Assembly (NCBI GenBank): GCA_001464315.1
Contig: LNFK01000033.1
Span: 1-64,000 of the forward strand
From: Sphingomonadales bacterium Ga0077559
GTDB taxonomy: Bacteria; Pseudomonadota; Alphaproteobacteria; Sphingomonadales; Sphingomonadaceae
Direction: 5' to 3'
DNA length: 64,000 bases
Shown here: positions 1 through 9,308 of the stretch, one piece after another
Layout: each line of letters opens with the position of its first letter
How positions within the stretch are numbered: position 1 is the first letter of the stretch
The notes under the pieces: generated by a model
Told to the model about the DNA's origin: nothing
The model's database searches: none
The model's input: the letters and a program-made list of their open reading frames with translations, nothing else
Translations under genes and position numbers: made by a program

Positions 1-1317
1 CATTGACGACGAGCCGTTCGACTCGGTGATGTCACTGGTGATGCGGATTGTGTAGGGAAACTCGTCCTTGGTCGGCAGCACGGCGTGGAGCGCGCGCCAG
101 GCGAGCTTGCCGTGACCGATGTCGCGGCGGCTTGGTGCGCCGAAACGTCCAACTTCGCCAACGCTATACGGCGGGAAGTTGTAATGCAGCATGAAGTTCT
201 CATAATGCAGGCCGCCGAGGCCGTCGATCATCTGCTCTGCGTCCTTGGTGCCCAAGGTGCAGGTTGCGATGGTCTGGGTTTCACCGCGGGTGAACAGAGC
301 CGAACCGTGCGAGCGTGGCAGGAAGTGGGTTTCTGCGAGGATCGGACGGATTTGCGTGGTTTTGCGACCGTCGATGCGGGTGCCGTCCTTGAGGATGGCG
401 CCGCGAACGATTTCAGCTTCGAGCTTCTTCATCAGCTTGCCAGCGGCCATCTGGTCCTGCGGGCTGGCGTCGGTGAAGGCAGCCTTTGCCGAAGCGCGAG
501 CTTCGTTGAGAGCGTTTGACCGAGCCGACTTATCGGTGATCTTGTAGGCCGCGGCAATGTCCTTGCCGATAAGCTTCTTCAACTTGTCCTTGGCAGCCGA
601 AAGGTCAGCCTGTTCGGCCATGGCCCAAGGTTCCTTGGCAGCCTGCTCGGCCAGCTTGACGATCGCCTTGACGACTTCCTTACACGCATCATGCGCGAAC
701 AGGACGGCGCCGAGCATGATTTCTTCCGAAAGCTCATTGGCTTCGGATTCAACCATCATTACCGCGTCGTAGGTTGCGGCTACCACGAGATCGAGATCGC
801 CTTCGGCAACCTGCTCGTCGGTCGGGTTCAGGATATATTCGCCGTTTACATAGCCAACGCGCGCTGCGCCGATCGGGCCCATGAAAGGCACGCCCGAAAT
901 CGTCATCGCAGCCGAAGCGGCTACCAATGCTAGAATGTCAGGCTCGTTATGGCCGTCATAGCTCAGAACCTGAGCGATACAGTTGATTTCGTTGTAGAAA
1001 CCTTCTGGGAACAATGGACGGAGCGGACGGTCGATCAGACGCGAAACCAAAGTTTCCTTTTCAGTCGCACCACGTTCACGCTTGAAAAAGCCACCGGGGA
1101 TGCGGCCTGCTGCGGAATATTTTTCCTGATAGTGAACGGTCAGCGGGAAGAAATCCTGGCCATCCTTCACCGACTTTGCTGCGGTAACCGCGCAAAGCAC
1201 GACAGTTTCGCCAAGCGACGCCATCACGGCACCGTCGGCTTGACGGGCAACCTTGCCCGTTTCGAGAGTGAGCGTTTGTCCGCCCAACTCTATTGATACA
1301 GTTTTCGTATTGAACAT
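1..1317 (-). CDS. pnp: Polyribonucleotide nucleotidyltransferase (PNPase), 3'-truncated by window edge
   Basis: The minus frame from an ATG at 1317 stays open for 439 codons to the window edge, so the ORF track missed it. It begins [14 protein letters not shown] and contains the first RNase PH-like core ([36 protein letters not shown]), the alpha-helical linker, and the start of the second core ([25 protein letters not shown]). PNPases are about 700 residues, so the rest of the second core and the KH and S1 domains lie outside. The enzyme degrades RNA 3'-5' by phosphorolysis in the cytoplasmic degradosome. The start has a clear AAAGGAAA ribosome site. It follows rpsO, the classical rpsO-pnp order. 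A small hairpin in its leader (GCGGAT/ATCCGC, 1366-1383) could be an RNase III-type control site, but this is only a suggestion. Confidence 0.97.
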   Translation of the reverse strand, partial: MFNTKTVSIELGGQTLTLETGKVARQADGAVMASLGETVVLCAVTAAKSVKDGQDFFPLTVHYQEKYSAAGRIPGGFFKRERGATEKETLVSRLIDRPLRPLFPEGFYNEINCIAQVLSYDGHNEPDILALVAASAAMTISGVPFMGPIGAARVGYVNGEYILNPTDEQVAEGDLDLVVAATYDAVMMVESEANELSEEIMLGAVLFAHDACKEVVKAIVKLAEQAAKEPWAMAEQADLSAAKDKLKKLIGKDIAAAYKITDKSARSNALNEARASAKAAFTDASPQDQMAAGKLMKKLEAEIVRGAILKDGTRIDGRKTTQIRPILAETHFLPRSHGSALFTRGETQTIATCTLGTKDAEQMIDGLGGLHYENFMLHYNFPPYSVGEVGRFGAPSRRDIGHGKLAWRALHAVLPTKDEFPYTIRITSDITESNGSSSM

Positions 1318-1445
1318 TATATTTCCTTTTGCCCGCTCGCCCAATGCGATGCGGGGCCTCTACTTGCGGATAATCCGATCCGCGGACGGTGGGGGCACTG
1401 GCGGCCCCTATGGCAGTCCAGCCTCATTGCCAGACAGCCCCATAA

Positions 1446-1475
1446 GCAAAAAGCGGCCCTTTACTGGGGCCGCTT
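1446..1475 (-). terminator. Rho-independent terminator after rpsO
   Basis: On the minus strand a perfect 9-bp stem (AAGCGGCCC / GGGCCGCTT, 7-nt loop) is followed by TTTTTG. It begins 9 nt past the rpsO stop codon. It probably ends or attenuates the long rimP-rpsO transcript before pnp; partial readthrough into pnp would match the usual rpsO-pnp arrangement. Confidence 0.85.
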
Positions 1476-1483
1476 TCGCAAAA

Positions 1484-1753
1484 TTACTTCCGAAGTCCGA
1501 GCTTCGCGATGAGGGCGGCGTAACGCTCGCCGTCGATTTTCTTGAGATAGTCCAGAAGCGAACGACGCTTGTTCACCATCATCAGTAGGCCACGACGCGA
1601 ATGATTATCCTTGTGGTGGGCTTTGAAATGGTCAGTCAAAGCGTTGATACGGTCGGTCAGAATTGCAACCTGCACTTCGGGTGATCCGGTATCATTTGCT
1701 TCGCGAGCATGTTCTTTAATAACTTCGGCTTTGCGTGTCGCAGTAATCGTCAT
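1484..1753 (-). CDS. rpsO: 30S ribosomal protein S15
   Basis: The 89-residue product is the full length of S15, a primary 16S rRNA-binding protein of the small-subunit platform that also contacts the 50S subunit. Hallmarks are [14 protein letters not shown] near residue 23, the conserved HxxDxHSRRGL segment ([11 protein letters not shown]), and LLDYLKK near the C-terminus. A GAAGGA ribosome site precedes the ATG. It lies 24 bp after truB and is followed by a strong terminator and then pnp. The truB-rpsO-pnp order is widely conserved in proteobacteria. Identification is secure. Confidence 0.98.
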   Translation of the reverse strand: MTITATRKAEVIKEHAREANDTGSPEVQVAILTDRINALTDHFKAHHKDNHSRRGLLMMVNKRRSLLDYLKKIDGERYAALIAKLGLRK

Positions 1754-1777
1754 GTTTTTCCTTCGAACATCATGGAT

Positions 1778-2677
1778 TTAGAGATTAAAGCCACGAACGG
1801 TTTTTAACATACCGTCGATGTTCTCCACCAAAGCAACAGGCCGCAAATCTGCGCCCCTCGCCCAATGTAGCCCATCTTTCATGGCAATCCCGGTCAAGAC
1901 GCGGCCCGCTTGGACTGCCCTTGCCTGTTCCGGGGAGAGATCTAGAGCCGGGATGTCGACCAGCCCTGCCTCTATCGGCAAGATAATGTCTTCTTGGGGC
2001 TGCCCTTGGCCGAATACATTAAGCTTGTCCAGCGAAATTGCGTTGTCCAGCGTGAATGGCCCGGCACGGGTGCGGCGCAGCATGGTGACATGGCCGACGG
2101 TACCCAGGGCATGGGCAATGTCACGAGCAAGACTGCGGATATAGGTGCCTTTGCTGACATGGACGCGCAGGGTGGCCCAACGCGTTCCATCGGCGATCTC
2201 ACTTTCGGCTCGGCATTCGATATCGTGGATTGTTACCCGGCGCGATTGCATCTGCACGTGCTCACCAGCTCTGGCGCGATCATATGCCCGAACACCGTCG
2301 ATTTTTAGCGCCGAGTAGCTTGGCGGAATTTGGTCGATCTCCCCGCGGAAACTGTCCATGACCTGTTCGATATCGCCATAATCCGGAATATGATCGGACC
2401 GAGCCACGATGGCTCCTTCGGAATCCAAAGTGTCGGTTTCTGTTCCGAAAGTAATAGTGAAATCATACGTTTTCGATGCATCGAGCATCCGCCCGCACAA
2501 CTTGGTCGCCTCTCCCAGAGCAATCGGCAAGACCCCTGTCGCTAGCGGATCAAGCGTACCGCCATGACCGACCTTCACCTTTCCAAACCCAGCCTCGCGC
2601 AAATTGCGCTTCACCGCCGCAACAGCCTGCGTCGAGCCAAGCCCTATCGGTTTGTCGAGAATGATCCAGCCATGCAT
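1778..2677 (-). CDS. truB: tRNA pseudouridine(55) synthase TruB
   Basis: The 299-residue protein makes the universal pseudouridine at position 55 of the tRNA T-loop. The N-terminus MHGWIILDKPIGLGSTQAV and the catalytic motif GGTLDPLATGVLP are visible; the Asp in the latter is the nucleophile. KTYDFTITFGTETDTLDSEG and SCSALKIDG-like PPSYSALKIDG, then GTYIRSLARDIA, are further TruB landmarks. A C-terminal extension of about 70 residues (DIPALDLSPEQARAVQAGR) matches the bacterial TruB C-terminal domain. It sits 9 bp after tdk and 24 bp before rpsO, inside the infB-rpsO operon. Confidence 0.97.
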   Translation of the reverse strand: MHGWIILDKPIGLGSTQAVAAVKRNLREAGFGKVKVGHGGTLDPLATGVLPIALGEATKLCGRMLDASKTYDFTITFGTETDTLDSEGAIVARSDHIPDYGDIEQVMDSFRGEIDQIPPSYSALKIDGVRAYDRARAGEHVQMQSRRVTIHDIECRAESEIADGTRWATLRVHVSKGTYIRSLARDIAHALGTVGHVTMLRRTRAGPFTLDNAISLDKLNVFGQGQPQEDIILPIEAGLVDIPALDLSPEQARAVQAGRVLTGIAMKDGLHWARGADLRPVALVENIDGMLKTVRGFNL

Positions 2678-2686
2678 GCCGCCGCG

Positions 2687-3268
2687 TTATCGCCCTGCCC
2701 GCGCTTCCATGAAATGCTTGCGGCACATCGCGACATATCGGTCGTCGCCGCCGATTTCGGTTTGAGCGCCATCGATAACGGCTTTGCCCATTTCATCGAC
2801 GCGCAAATTCATCGTCGCCTTGCGCCCGCAATCGCACACGCCCTTGAGTTCGACCAGGCTGTCGGCAATGCCAAGCAAAGCCGCAGAGCCTGGAAACAGC
2901 TCACCCTGAAAATCGGTGCGCAGGCCATAGCAGACGACCGGAATACCAGCTTTGTCAGCCAACCGCGCGCATTGCCACGCTTGCTCTTTGGAAAGAAACT
3001 GCGCCTCATCGATCAACACACAAGCCAATGCCGTTTCCTGATGCCGTTCGAGTACCGCTGCCTCGATATCGGTCAATTCTTCAAATCGGCTAGCATCCCC
3101 CGCCAACCCGATCCGCGAACTGATGGCCCCAAAACCGGGACGATCATCCAAAGCGGCCGTCCAAAGCATGACGTTCATGCCCCGCTCGCCATAATTGAAT
3201 GCGGCCTGCAACAAAGTTGATGATTTGCCTGCATTCATCGAGGCGTAATAGAAATACAGCTTCGCCAT
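2687..3268 (-). CDS. tdk: Thymidine kinase (type II)
   Basis: This 193-residue protein phosphorylates thymidine to dTMP with ATP in the salvage pathway. It starts [16 protein letters not shown], in which SMNAGKS is the P-loop. The Walker B/lasso region is LIDEAQFL, and four zinc ligands are apparent: CDCGRK (two Cys) and, at the end, MCRKHF (Cys and His). The length is normal for type II kinases. Its start codon overlaps the rbfA stop (TAATG), so translation is probably coupled. A nucleotide-salvage gene inside the IF2-RbfA-TruB-S15 operon is not part of the core order of this operon. Confidence 0.96.
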   Translation of the reverse strand: MAKLYFYYASMNAGKSSTLLQAAFNYGERGMNVMLWTAALDDRPGFGAISSRIGLAGDASRFEELTDIEAAVLERHQETALACVLIDEAQFLSKEQAWQCARLADKAGIPVVCYGLRTDFQGELFPGSAALLGIADSLVELKGVCDCGRKATMNLRVDEMGKAVIDGAQTEIGGDDRYVAMCRKHFMEARAGR

Positions 3269-3672
3269 TATTCGTCGCTGTCGGTCAGGTCCTGCTGCAC
3301 CTTCGGCTGCGCCAACAGACCCTCGATATGTGTCGCCTGATCGAAGCTGTCATCGGCCAAGAACTTCAACTTCGCCGCATATTTCATGCTGACCCGCGAG
3401 GCGACTTCCTTTTGGAAGAACGCAGTATTGGTTCGCAGCGCCTTCAGCACAGCTTCCTCGTTCGCGCCAAGTAGCGGCTTAATGAATGCGGTTGCGTGGC
3501 GCAAATCGGGAGACATCCGAACCTCGGTCACGCTCACACTATGACTGGTCAGCACATCGTCATGCACCTCGTCGCGCGCGAGCAGTTCAGACAGGATATG
3601 CCGGAACTGTTCGCCCACACGCAACAAGCGCACCGAACGCCCTTCTGGCCCAGTATCGTTATGTTTGGCCAT
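3268..3672 (-). CDS. rbfA: 30S ribosome-binding factor A
   Basis: RbfA is a KH-fold protein that binds the 30S neck and helps mature the 16S rRNA 5' end, notably in the cold. The 134-residue product shows the family pattern: [19 protein letters not shown] near the N-terminus, [19 protein letters not shown] in the middle, and [19 protein letters not shown] at the end. Length is normal. It follows infB by about 30 bp and its stop overlaps the tdk start by one base. Order infB-rbfA-truB is the canonical bacterial arrangement, here with tdk inserted. Confidence 0.96.
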   Translation of the reverse strand: MAKHNDTGPEGRSVRLLRVGEQFRHILSELLARDEVHDDVLTSHSVSVTEVRMSPDLRHATAFIKPLLGANEEAVLKALRTNTAFFQKEVASRVSMKYAAKLKFLADDSFDQATHIEGLLAQPKVQQDLTDSDE

Positions 3673-3701
3673 AAAGCTCCCCTTTCAGGCTTGAGCTAAA
3701 G

Positions 3702-6236
3702 TCACAACGTCCGTTCACGCTCCTCGACCTCGAAGACTTCAAGCATATCGCCTGCCTTGACGTCGTTGGTATCCGCCAGAACGACACCACATTCCATACC
3801 GGCACGGACTTCGTCGACATTGTCCTTGAAGCGGCGCAGCGATGCAATTGTGGTTTTCGATACGATGACATCTTCGCGAGTAAGACGGGCGAACAGGCCC
3901 TTCTTGATGACACCTTCGGTAACCAGCAAACCGGCCGCCTTGTCGCGCTTGCCCGATTTGAACACGTCCTTGACTTCAGCACGTCCGACAACGGTTTCGA
4001 TGATTTCCGGACCAAGCTCGCCAGCCATTTCCTTGGCGATGTCGGCGGTCAGGTGATAGATCACGTCGAAATATTTCAAGCGAACACGATCACGTTTTGC
4101 GAGCGCCGCTGCCTTGCTATTCGGACGCACGTTGAACCCGATGAGCGGAGCATTTGATGCCGCCGCGAGCAACATATCAGATTCGGTGATCCCGCCAACG
4201 CCCGCAAGCAAAACGCGGACCTTGATATCGTCGGTCGAGATATTGTTGAGCGCGGTAACGATTGCCTCAACCGAACCCTGCACATCGCCCTTGATGACGA
4301 CTGGATATTCCATCGCGCGGGTCGCCGACAACTGGTCGAACAGATTTTCAAGGTTCGGTGCTTCCTGTGTGGTGCGCGCCTTGGTCGATTGTTCGGTACG
4401 GTAGAGCGCCACTTCGCGCGCCCGTGCTTCGTTCTCGACCACAGTCATCACATCACCTGCCGATGGCACACCAGACAGGCCGAGCACTTCGACTGGCATC
4501 GCCGGGCCAGCTTCTTTGACCTGCTCGCCCTTGTCGTTGACCAGCGCGCGAACCCTGCCGCTTTGGGTGCCGACAACAAAGATATCGCCGCGCTTCAACG
4601 TGCCGCGCTTGACCAATACCGTTGCAACCGCACCGCGTCCCTTATCGAGCTGAGCCTCAACCACAATGGCTTCTGCCGCACGGTCAGGGTTGGATTTAAG
4701 CTCCATCAACTCGGCTTGAAGCGCGAGCTTATCGAGCAAAGTATCAAGGCCGGTTTTCTTGAGCGCGGAGACTTCGACGTCTTGCACATCGCCGCCCATC
4801 GCTTCGACGACAACTTCGTGTTCGAGCAAGCGTTCGCGCACCTTTTGTGCGTTCGCGCCTTCCTTATCCATTTTGTTGATTGCAACGATCATCGGAACGC
4901 CAGCAGCTTTCGAATGCCTAATCGCTTCAATCGTCTGCGGCATCAGGCCGTCATCGGCTGCGACGACCAAAATCACGATGTCAGTCACCGAAGCACCGCG
5001 CTGACGCATCTGCGTGAATGCTTCATGGCCCGGGGTATCGAGGAAGGTGATGAGCGAGCCATCCTTAGCCTTCACCTGATAGGCGCCGATATGCTGCGTA
5101 ATCCCGCCAGCTTCGCCCGATACCACATTGGCCCCGCGCAATGCATCGAGCAGTGAGGTCTTACCATGATCGACATGGCCCATTACGGTCACGACTGGCG
5201 GACGCGATTTCAATGTCTCGGGTGCATCGACATCATCGTCATGCGCGATATCTACGTCGGAATCAGAAACGCGAACGATGGTGTGGCCAAACTCTTCGAC
5301 CACCAGCTCCGCAGTGTCCTGATCAATAGTATCGCCGCTCGTAACCGGCGATCCGAGACGGAACAAAGCCTTAACCAGGTCCGAAACCTTTTCGGCCATA
5401 CGGTTGGCGAGTTCCTGAACGGTAATCGTTTCCGGAACAACAACTTCGCGCGCCTGCTTCGGTTGGGCTTCGCGCCTGCCGCCATGCGAACGCTTTTCTT
5501 TTTCGCGGGCGCGTTTCAGCGCGGCAAGCGAACGCGCTCTAGCGCCGTCATCGCCTTCGAGCGCACGGGTAACCGTCAGCTTGCCCGATTGGCGACGATC
5601 ATCGGCTGCACCACGGGTTGGACGGTGCGGTACTTTCTTCGCCTCTTCGCGCTCGCGCTCGGGGCGCTTAGGCGCTTCGACCGGCGTGAAACGGCGCGGT
5701 GCAGGAGCAGCGCCATCTTTATTGGCTTCTTCGGCAACCGGTTCAAACTTATCTGGCTCAACAGGCGCTGCAGCGGCAACGGGCGCTGGAGGCGGTGATG
5801 GCGGCGCGGCGGCTTCCTCACGACTAACCTGAGCGCGCTGCTTTTCTTCTTCGCTCTTCTGTGCACGCTGCTCCGCTTCACGACGGCTGCTTTCTTCGAG
5901 AACGGCGAGGCGTGCTTCTTCGGCTTCGCGGAGCAACTTTGCCTGACGCTCCTGACGACTGAGCATCTCATTGCCTGTTGGCCGCGGCGCAGGCGGGGTT
6001 GGGCTCGCAGCAACAGGCGCAGCCGCAACGGCTGGTGGCGGAGGTGGCGGGGCGGCGACTTCAGGTTCGGCTACAAAGCCGGGTTTACCGACGAGTTTCT
6101 TGCGCTTCACCTCGACCACTACCTTATTGGTACGGCCATGGCTGAAGGTCTGTTTGACTTCGCCGGACTCTAGCGAACGGCTCAAAGTGAGCGGCTTGCG
6201 CGTCAAAGTCGGCTTATTATTATTCTCATCACTCAT
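3702..6236 (-). CDS. infB: Translation initiation factor IF-2
   Basis: The 844-residue GTPase places initiator fMet-tRNA on the 30S subunit and drives subunit joining. The first 250 residues are low-complexity: an Ala/Pro tract near 60-90 (PPPPPP), then a charged Glu/Arg/Gln-rich coiled-coil-like stretch, as in other proteobacterial IF-2. The IF2_N helical domain lies near 265-320. The G domain has G1 GHVDHGKTS (353-361), G3 DTPGHEAF and G4 NKMD, followed by beta-barrel domains and the fMet-tRNA-binding C-terminal domain. It lies between ylxR (21 bp upstream) and rbfA. Full-length and intact. Confidence 0.98.
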   Translation of the reverse strand: MSDENNNKPTLTRKPLTLSRSLESGEVKQTFSHGRTNKVVVEVKRKKLVGKPGFVAEPEVAAPPPPPPAVAAAPVAASPTPPAPRPTGNEMLSRQERQAKLLREAEEARLAVLEESSRREAEQRAQKSEEEKQRAQVSREEAAAPPSPPPAPVAAAAPVEPDKFEPVAEEANKDGAAPAPRRFTPVEAPKRPEREREEAKKVPHRPTRGAADDRRQSGKLTVTRALEGDDGARARSLAALKRAREKEKRSHGGRREAQPKQAREVVVPETITVQELANRMAEKVSDLVKALFRLGSPVTSGDTIDQDTAELVVEEFGHTIVRVSDSDVDIAHDDDVDAPETLKSRPPVVTVMGHVDHGKTSLLDALRGANVVSGEAGGITQHIGAYQVKAKDGSLITFLDTPGHEAFTQMRQRGASVTDIVILVVAADDGLMPQTIEAIRHSKAAGVPMIVAINKMDKEGANAQKVRERLLEHEVVVEAMGGDVQDVEVSALKKTGLDTLLDKLALQAELMELKSNPDRAAEAIVVEAQLDKGRGAVATVLVKRGTLKRGDIFVVGTQSGRVRALVNDKGEQVKEAGPAMPVEVLGLSGVPSAGDVMTVVENEARAREVALYRTEQSTKARTTQEAPNLENLFDQLSATRAMEYPVVIKGDVQGSVEAIVTALNNISTDDIKVRVLLAGVGGITESDMLLAAASNAPLIGFNVRPNSKAAALAKRDRVRLKYFDVIYHLTADIAKEMAGELGPEIIETVVGRAEVKDVFKSGKRDKAAGLLVTEGVIKKGLFARLTREDVIVSKTTIASLRRFKDNVDEVRAGMECGVVLADTNDVKAGDMLEVFEVEERERTL

Positions 6237-6257
6237 CGAAACAGAACCCGTCCTTAC

Positions 6258-6968
6258 TCAATCAATTGCGGAGATGTCAGTGTCAGGTCCCCGCGTGTCC
6301 GCAGCCGAAGCTGCGGAATCGAGGGGCGCATTACTGCATCCTTTGAAATTTAGCCAGCGTCCAAGATGATGCATCACCCTGTCAGCGGCTTTTTGGTCGA
6401 TCAGCGCAACATGCACGGCATTTTGCCGTCCAAGCGCCGCCGATATTGCATCGCGGTCAACGGGAAGCTTGATGCCGCCTTTGCCCGAGCCTTCTTGTTC
6501 TTCGCCGACGCGCCATGCCTGATCGCGCTTGCCGCTGCCGTCGGCACTTGCGTCTGAAGCGTGGAGGAGGAGTTTGACTTGGCCGCTACGCGAGGCACCA
6601 TCGATCTTCTCTGCGCCTAAGATAAGATGGCCTGCGCGTGCTTCCAAGCCCAAACGGTCGAGAAACGCCTTTTGAAGTCCACGCTCGATGCGCCCCGAAA
6701 GGTCGTCGAGCAGTTCGATCTTTTCGGTTTTGAATGCGCGGCGTAGCAAGCCCGCCAATTTGCCCTTGGCCTGTGCATTGGTCAGTTCTTCGCCGGTCAC
6801 ACCGATCCACGCGCCACGGCCGGGAGCCTTGGCAAAGATATCGGGCGCGACGCTACCGTCGGGGCCGAGGGCAAGCCGGATAAGCGTGGCACGGTCGCCA
6901 AGCTCACCCGATAATATGCACTTCCTTATTGGGGAGTGTCGGTTCTCATTGAGAGTCGTCCGCTGCAA
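6258..6968 (-). CDS. ylxR: YlxR-family RNA-binding protein fused to L7Ae-like domain
   Basis: The 236-residue product has an N-terminal DUF448/YlxR domain (RKCILSGE near residue 15, then APGRGAWIG) and, after about residue 95, an L7Ae/L30e-like half (RAGHLILGAEKI, AVHVALIDQKAADRV). This two-domain form is common in Alphaproteobacteria. YlxR proteins accompany nusA-infB and bind RNA; their exact role is not settled. The ORF track extends it to 7124, deep into nusA, but I place the start at the TTG at 6968 because AGGAGG sits six bases upstream. It therefore overlaps the last 23 bp of nusA, implying translational coupling. The only ATG near the junction opens a seven-codon frame. Confidence 0.88.
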   Translation of the reverse strand: MQRTTLNENRHSPIRKCILSGELGDRATLIRLALGPDGSVAPDIFAKAPGRGAWIGVTGEELTNAQAKGKLAGLLRRAFKTEKIELLDDLSGRIERGLQKAFLDRLGLEARAGHLILGAEKIDGASRSGQVKLLLHASDASADGSGKRDQAWRVGEEQEGSGKGGIKLPVDRDAISAALGRQNAVHVALIDQKAADRVMHHLGRWLNFKGCSNAPLDSAASAADTRGPDTDISAID

Positions 6969-8556
6969 CCGCGTCCTCCTCTTCAAACCAGTGCGCACGC
7001 GCGGCCATGATGATCTCATTGCCCTGCTCTTCGGACAGACCGAATACCGCGAGAATACCTGCCTTGTCTTCGGTGCGATTGCGGCGGACTTCGCGGTCGC
7101 TGCGTTCGTTACGACGCGGTTCACGAGCCTTCTGGATCAATTCGTCGGTGGCAAGGTCGGCAAGATCGTCGAGCGTCTTGATGCCCGCCTTGCCGAGCAC
7201 AACCAGCATCGCTTCGGTTAGCACCGGCAGTTCGGCCAGAGCGTCCTCGACGCCCAATTCGCGGCGTTCGGTGCGGTTAGTTTCTTCGCGGCGATCAAGC
7301 GCTTCCTGTGCGCGGCTCTGAAGTTCTTCGGCAAGGCCTTCGTCAAAGCCTTCGATGGCGGCGATTTCTGCCGGATCGACATAAGCGACTTCTTCGAGTT
7401 CGCTAAAGCCTTCGGCGACCAGCAATTGTGCCAGTGTTTCGTCGACATCGAGTTCCTGCTGGAACATTTCAGAACGCTCGACAAATTCCTTCTGCCGCTT
7501 CTCGCTCGATTCCTGCTCGGTCATGATGTCGATACCGCGCCCAGTCAGCTGCGATGCAAGACGGACATTCTGACCGCGACGGCCGATGGCTAGGCTCAAC
7601 TGATCGTCAGGAACGACGACTTCGATACGGCCTTCTTCTTCATCAATAACTACGCGGCTAACCGTTGCTGGCTGAAGCGCGTTGACGATGAAAGTTGCAG
7701 TGTCTTCGGACCACGGAATGATATCGATTTTCTCGCCCTGCATTTCCTGCACGACGGCCTGAACGCGACTCCCCTTCATCCCGACGCAGGCGCCGACAGG
7801 GTCGATGCTGCTGTCATAGCTGATAACGCCGATCTTAGCGCGGCTGCCGGGATCACGCGCTGCGGCCTTGATTTCTATTACGCCGTCGTAAATTTCGGGA
7901 ACTTCCTGCGCAAACAGCTTTTTCATGAAGTCAGGATGCGCGCGGCTAAGCAAGATTTGCGGCCCGCGATTTTCGCGCTGCACCTTCATGATCAGCGCCC
8001 GGACGCGGTCGCCGTTGCGCACGACTTCACGCGGGATTTGTTGGTCGCGGCGGATGACGCCTTCTGCGCGGCCTAGATCGACAACAACATGACCGAACTC
8101 GACTGATTTGACGACGCCGGTGATGATTTCACCGGTGCGATCCTTGAACTCTTCAAACTGGCGCTCGCGCTCTGCGTCGCGAACTTTTTGAAAGATGACC
8201 TGCTTTGCCGACTGGGCATCTATGCGGCCCAGATCAACGGCGGGCAGCGGATCAACGATGAAGTCACCTACCACGGCACCTTTTTGCAGTTTTTCAGCCT
8301 GTTTCAGGTCGACCTGCTTGAAATAATCTTCGACTTCTTCGACCACCTCAACGACGCGCCACAGGCGAAGGTCGCCGGTCTGCGTATCAAGCTTGGCGCG
8401 GATGTCGTTTTCGGCACCGTAACGCGCACGGGCAGCGCGCTGAATGGCTTCTTCAAGCGCCTCGACGACAACCGCCTTATCGATCATCTTCTCGGTAGCA
8501 ACTGCATTGGCAATTGCGAGCAACTCAGCCTTGTTGGCGGCGATACTACTGGCCAT
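6946..8556 (-). CDS. nusA: Transcription termination/antitermination factor NusA
   Basis: NusA binds RNA polymerase and nascent RNA and modulates pausing, termination and antitermination. The 536-residue protein has the N-terminal polymerase-binding domain (1-130), an S1 domain near 137-205 (FKDRTGEIITGVVKSVEFG), KH1 with GACVGMKGSRV near 256, KH2 with AIGRRGQNVRLA near 324, and C-terminal acidic helix-hairpin-helix repeats (about 360-500), all typical of proteobacterial NusA. It overlaps the end of rimP by 11 bp and the start of ylxR by 23 bp, so rimP-nusA-ylxR are tightly coupled. Confidence 0.98.
   Translation of the reverse strand: MASSIAANKAELLAIANAVATEKMIDKAVVVEALEEAIQRAARARYGAENDIRAKLDTQTGDLRLWRVVEVVEEVEDYFKQVDLKQAEKLQKGAVVGDFIVDPLPAVDLGRIDAQSAKQVIFQKVRDAERERQFEEFKDRTGEIITGVVKSVEFGHVVVDLGRAEGVIRRDQQIPREVVRNGDRVRALIMKVQRENRGPQILLSRAHPDFMKKLFAQEVPEIYDGVIEIKAAARDPGSRAKIGVISYDSSIDPVGACVGMKGSRVQAVVQEMQGEKIDIIPWSEDTATFIVNALQPATVSRVVIDEEEGRIEVVVPDDQLSLAIGRRGQNVRLASQLTGRGIDIMTEQESSEKRQKEFVERSEMFQQELDVDETLAQLLVAEGFSELEEVAYVDPAEIAAIEGFDEGLAEELQSRAQEALDRREETNRTERRELGVEDALAELPVLTEAMLVVLGKAGIKTLDDLADLATDELIQKAREPRRNERSDREVRRNRTEDKAGILAVFGLSEEQGNEIIMAARAHWFEEEDAVAADDSQ
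6975..6980 (-). promoter_or_regulatory. Shine-Dalgarno for ylxR inside nusA
   Basis: A perfect AGGAGG on the minus strand lies six bases before the TTG at 6968 and within the last codons of nusA (Glu-Glu-Asp). It supports the unusual TTG start for ylxR over the longer track frame. Confidence 0.6.
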
Positions 8557-9121
8557 GGTCTTCGTCTTCCTGTGCTTCGTCGTGAATGGGTTCGGCCTCT
8601 ACTTCGTCGGCCCCATCGCTGTTGATGGGCGCAGTCGACGCAATAAGGCGGTCTGTCAAGAGCAGCTTGGCGCTGCCCATATTGGAAAATGCGAATGTGA
8701 GGCGACCCGACTTACGGTCGTCGACAAGGATAGTTTCGCCGTCGATGCCGACAATATTGCCGCGGATATTCTTTCGGCCATCCATCGGCTCGGCGAGTTC
8801 AACCTTCACCTCATGTCCCGCCCAATCGGTAAAATCTGCCAGCCGCGTGAGCGGGCGGTCAATACCAGGCGAACTGACTTCAAGCCGGTAAGCCTCTTCA
8901 ATTGGGTCGATCTCATCAAACTTGTCCGAAATCCGGTGGGAAAGCGAGGCGCAATCATCAATGCCCAGTTGCCGCGTGTCGGGGCGCTCGGCCATCACCT
9001 GCAAAGTCGGCTCGTCGCTCCCCTGCCCGCCGGTTTCGAACCACGCCACGCGCACCAATGCAAAGCCAAGTGCTTCGGCTTCTGGCGCAATCAACGCAGT
9101 TAATTTATCGAGGTCGGGCAA
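8546..9121 (-). CDS. rimP: Ribosome maturation factor RimP
   Basis: RimP assists 30S maturation. The recognisable protein runs from LDKLTALIAPEAEALGFALVRV through the family motif YRLEVSSPGIDRPL to the SH3-like C-terminal half (GNIVGIDGETILVDD), with an acidic Glu/Asp-rich tail. The ORF track starts at 9556, but that extension overlaps the divergent dehydrogenase gene and has no RimP similarity. I choose the TTG at 9121 (191 residues), which lies about 105 nt after the promoter; no strong ribosome site is visible, so the exact start is uncertain by a few codons. First gene of the rimP-nusA-infB operon. Confidence 0.9.
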   Translation of the reverse strand: MPDLDKLTALIAPEAEALGFALVRVAWFETGGQGSDEPTLQVMAERPDTRQLGIDDCASLSHRISDKFDEIDPIEEAYRLEVSSPGIDRPLTRLADFTDWAGHEVKVELAEPMDGRKNIRGNIVGIDGETILVDDRKSGRLTFAFSNMGSAKLLLTDRLIASTAPINSDGADEVEAEPIHDEAQEDEDHGQ

Positions 9122-9232
9122 CGTGGTTCTTTCTGATGCAATGCAAAGCTTTCCGGTACCGGCCCCGTGCGGCGCCAGCCCTTTCAAAGTCTCACAATGT
9201 AAGGATGACGTCCGTATATGCTCGGCCTGACG

Positions 9233-9261
9233 ATTATGCAAGGCTCTTGCTAACAGAACAA
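9233..9261 (-). promoter_or_regulatory. Candidate sigma-70 promoter for the rimP-nusA-infB operon
   Basis: On the minus strand TTGTTC (9261-9256) and CATAAT (9238-9233) are separated by exactly 17 bp. It faces rimP and leaves a leader of roughly 100 nt. The elements lie just upstream of, and divergent from, the sugar dehydrogenase gene. Visible in sequence; activity is inferred. Confidence 0.55.
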
Positions 9262-9308
9262 TGTATCCCCAATTTGTATTGATGAAAAAGCAAAGGAGTA
9301 TCCCCCTA

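Noticed and set aside
4389-5798. Long plus-strand ORFs opposite infB
   Set aside because: Antisense shadows of the conserved IF-2 gene with no domain features.
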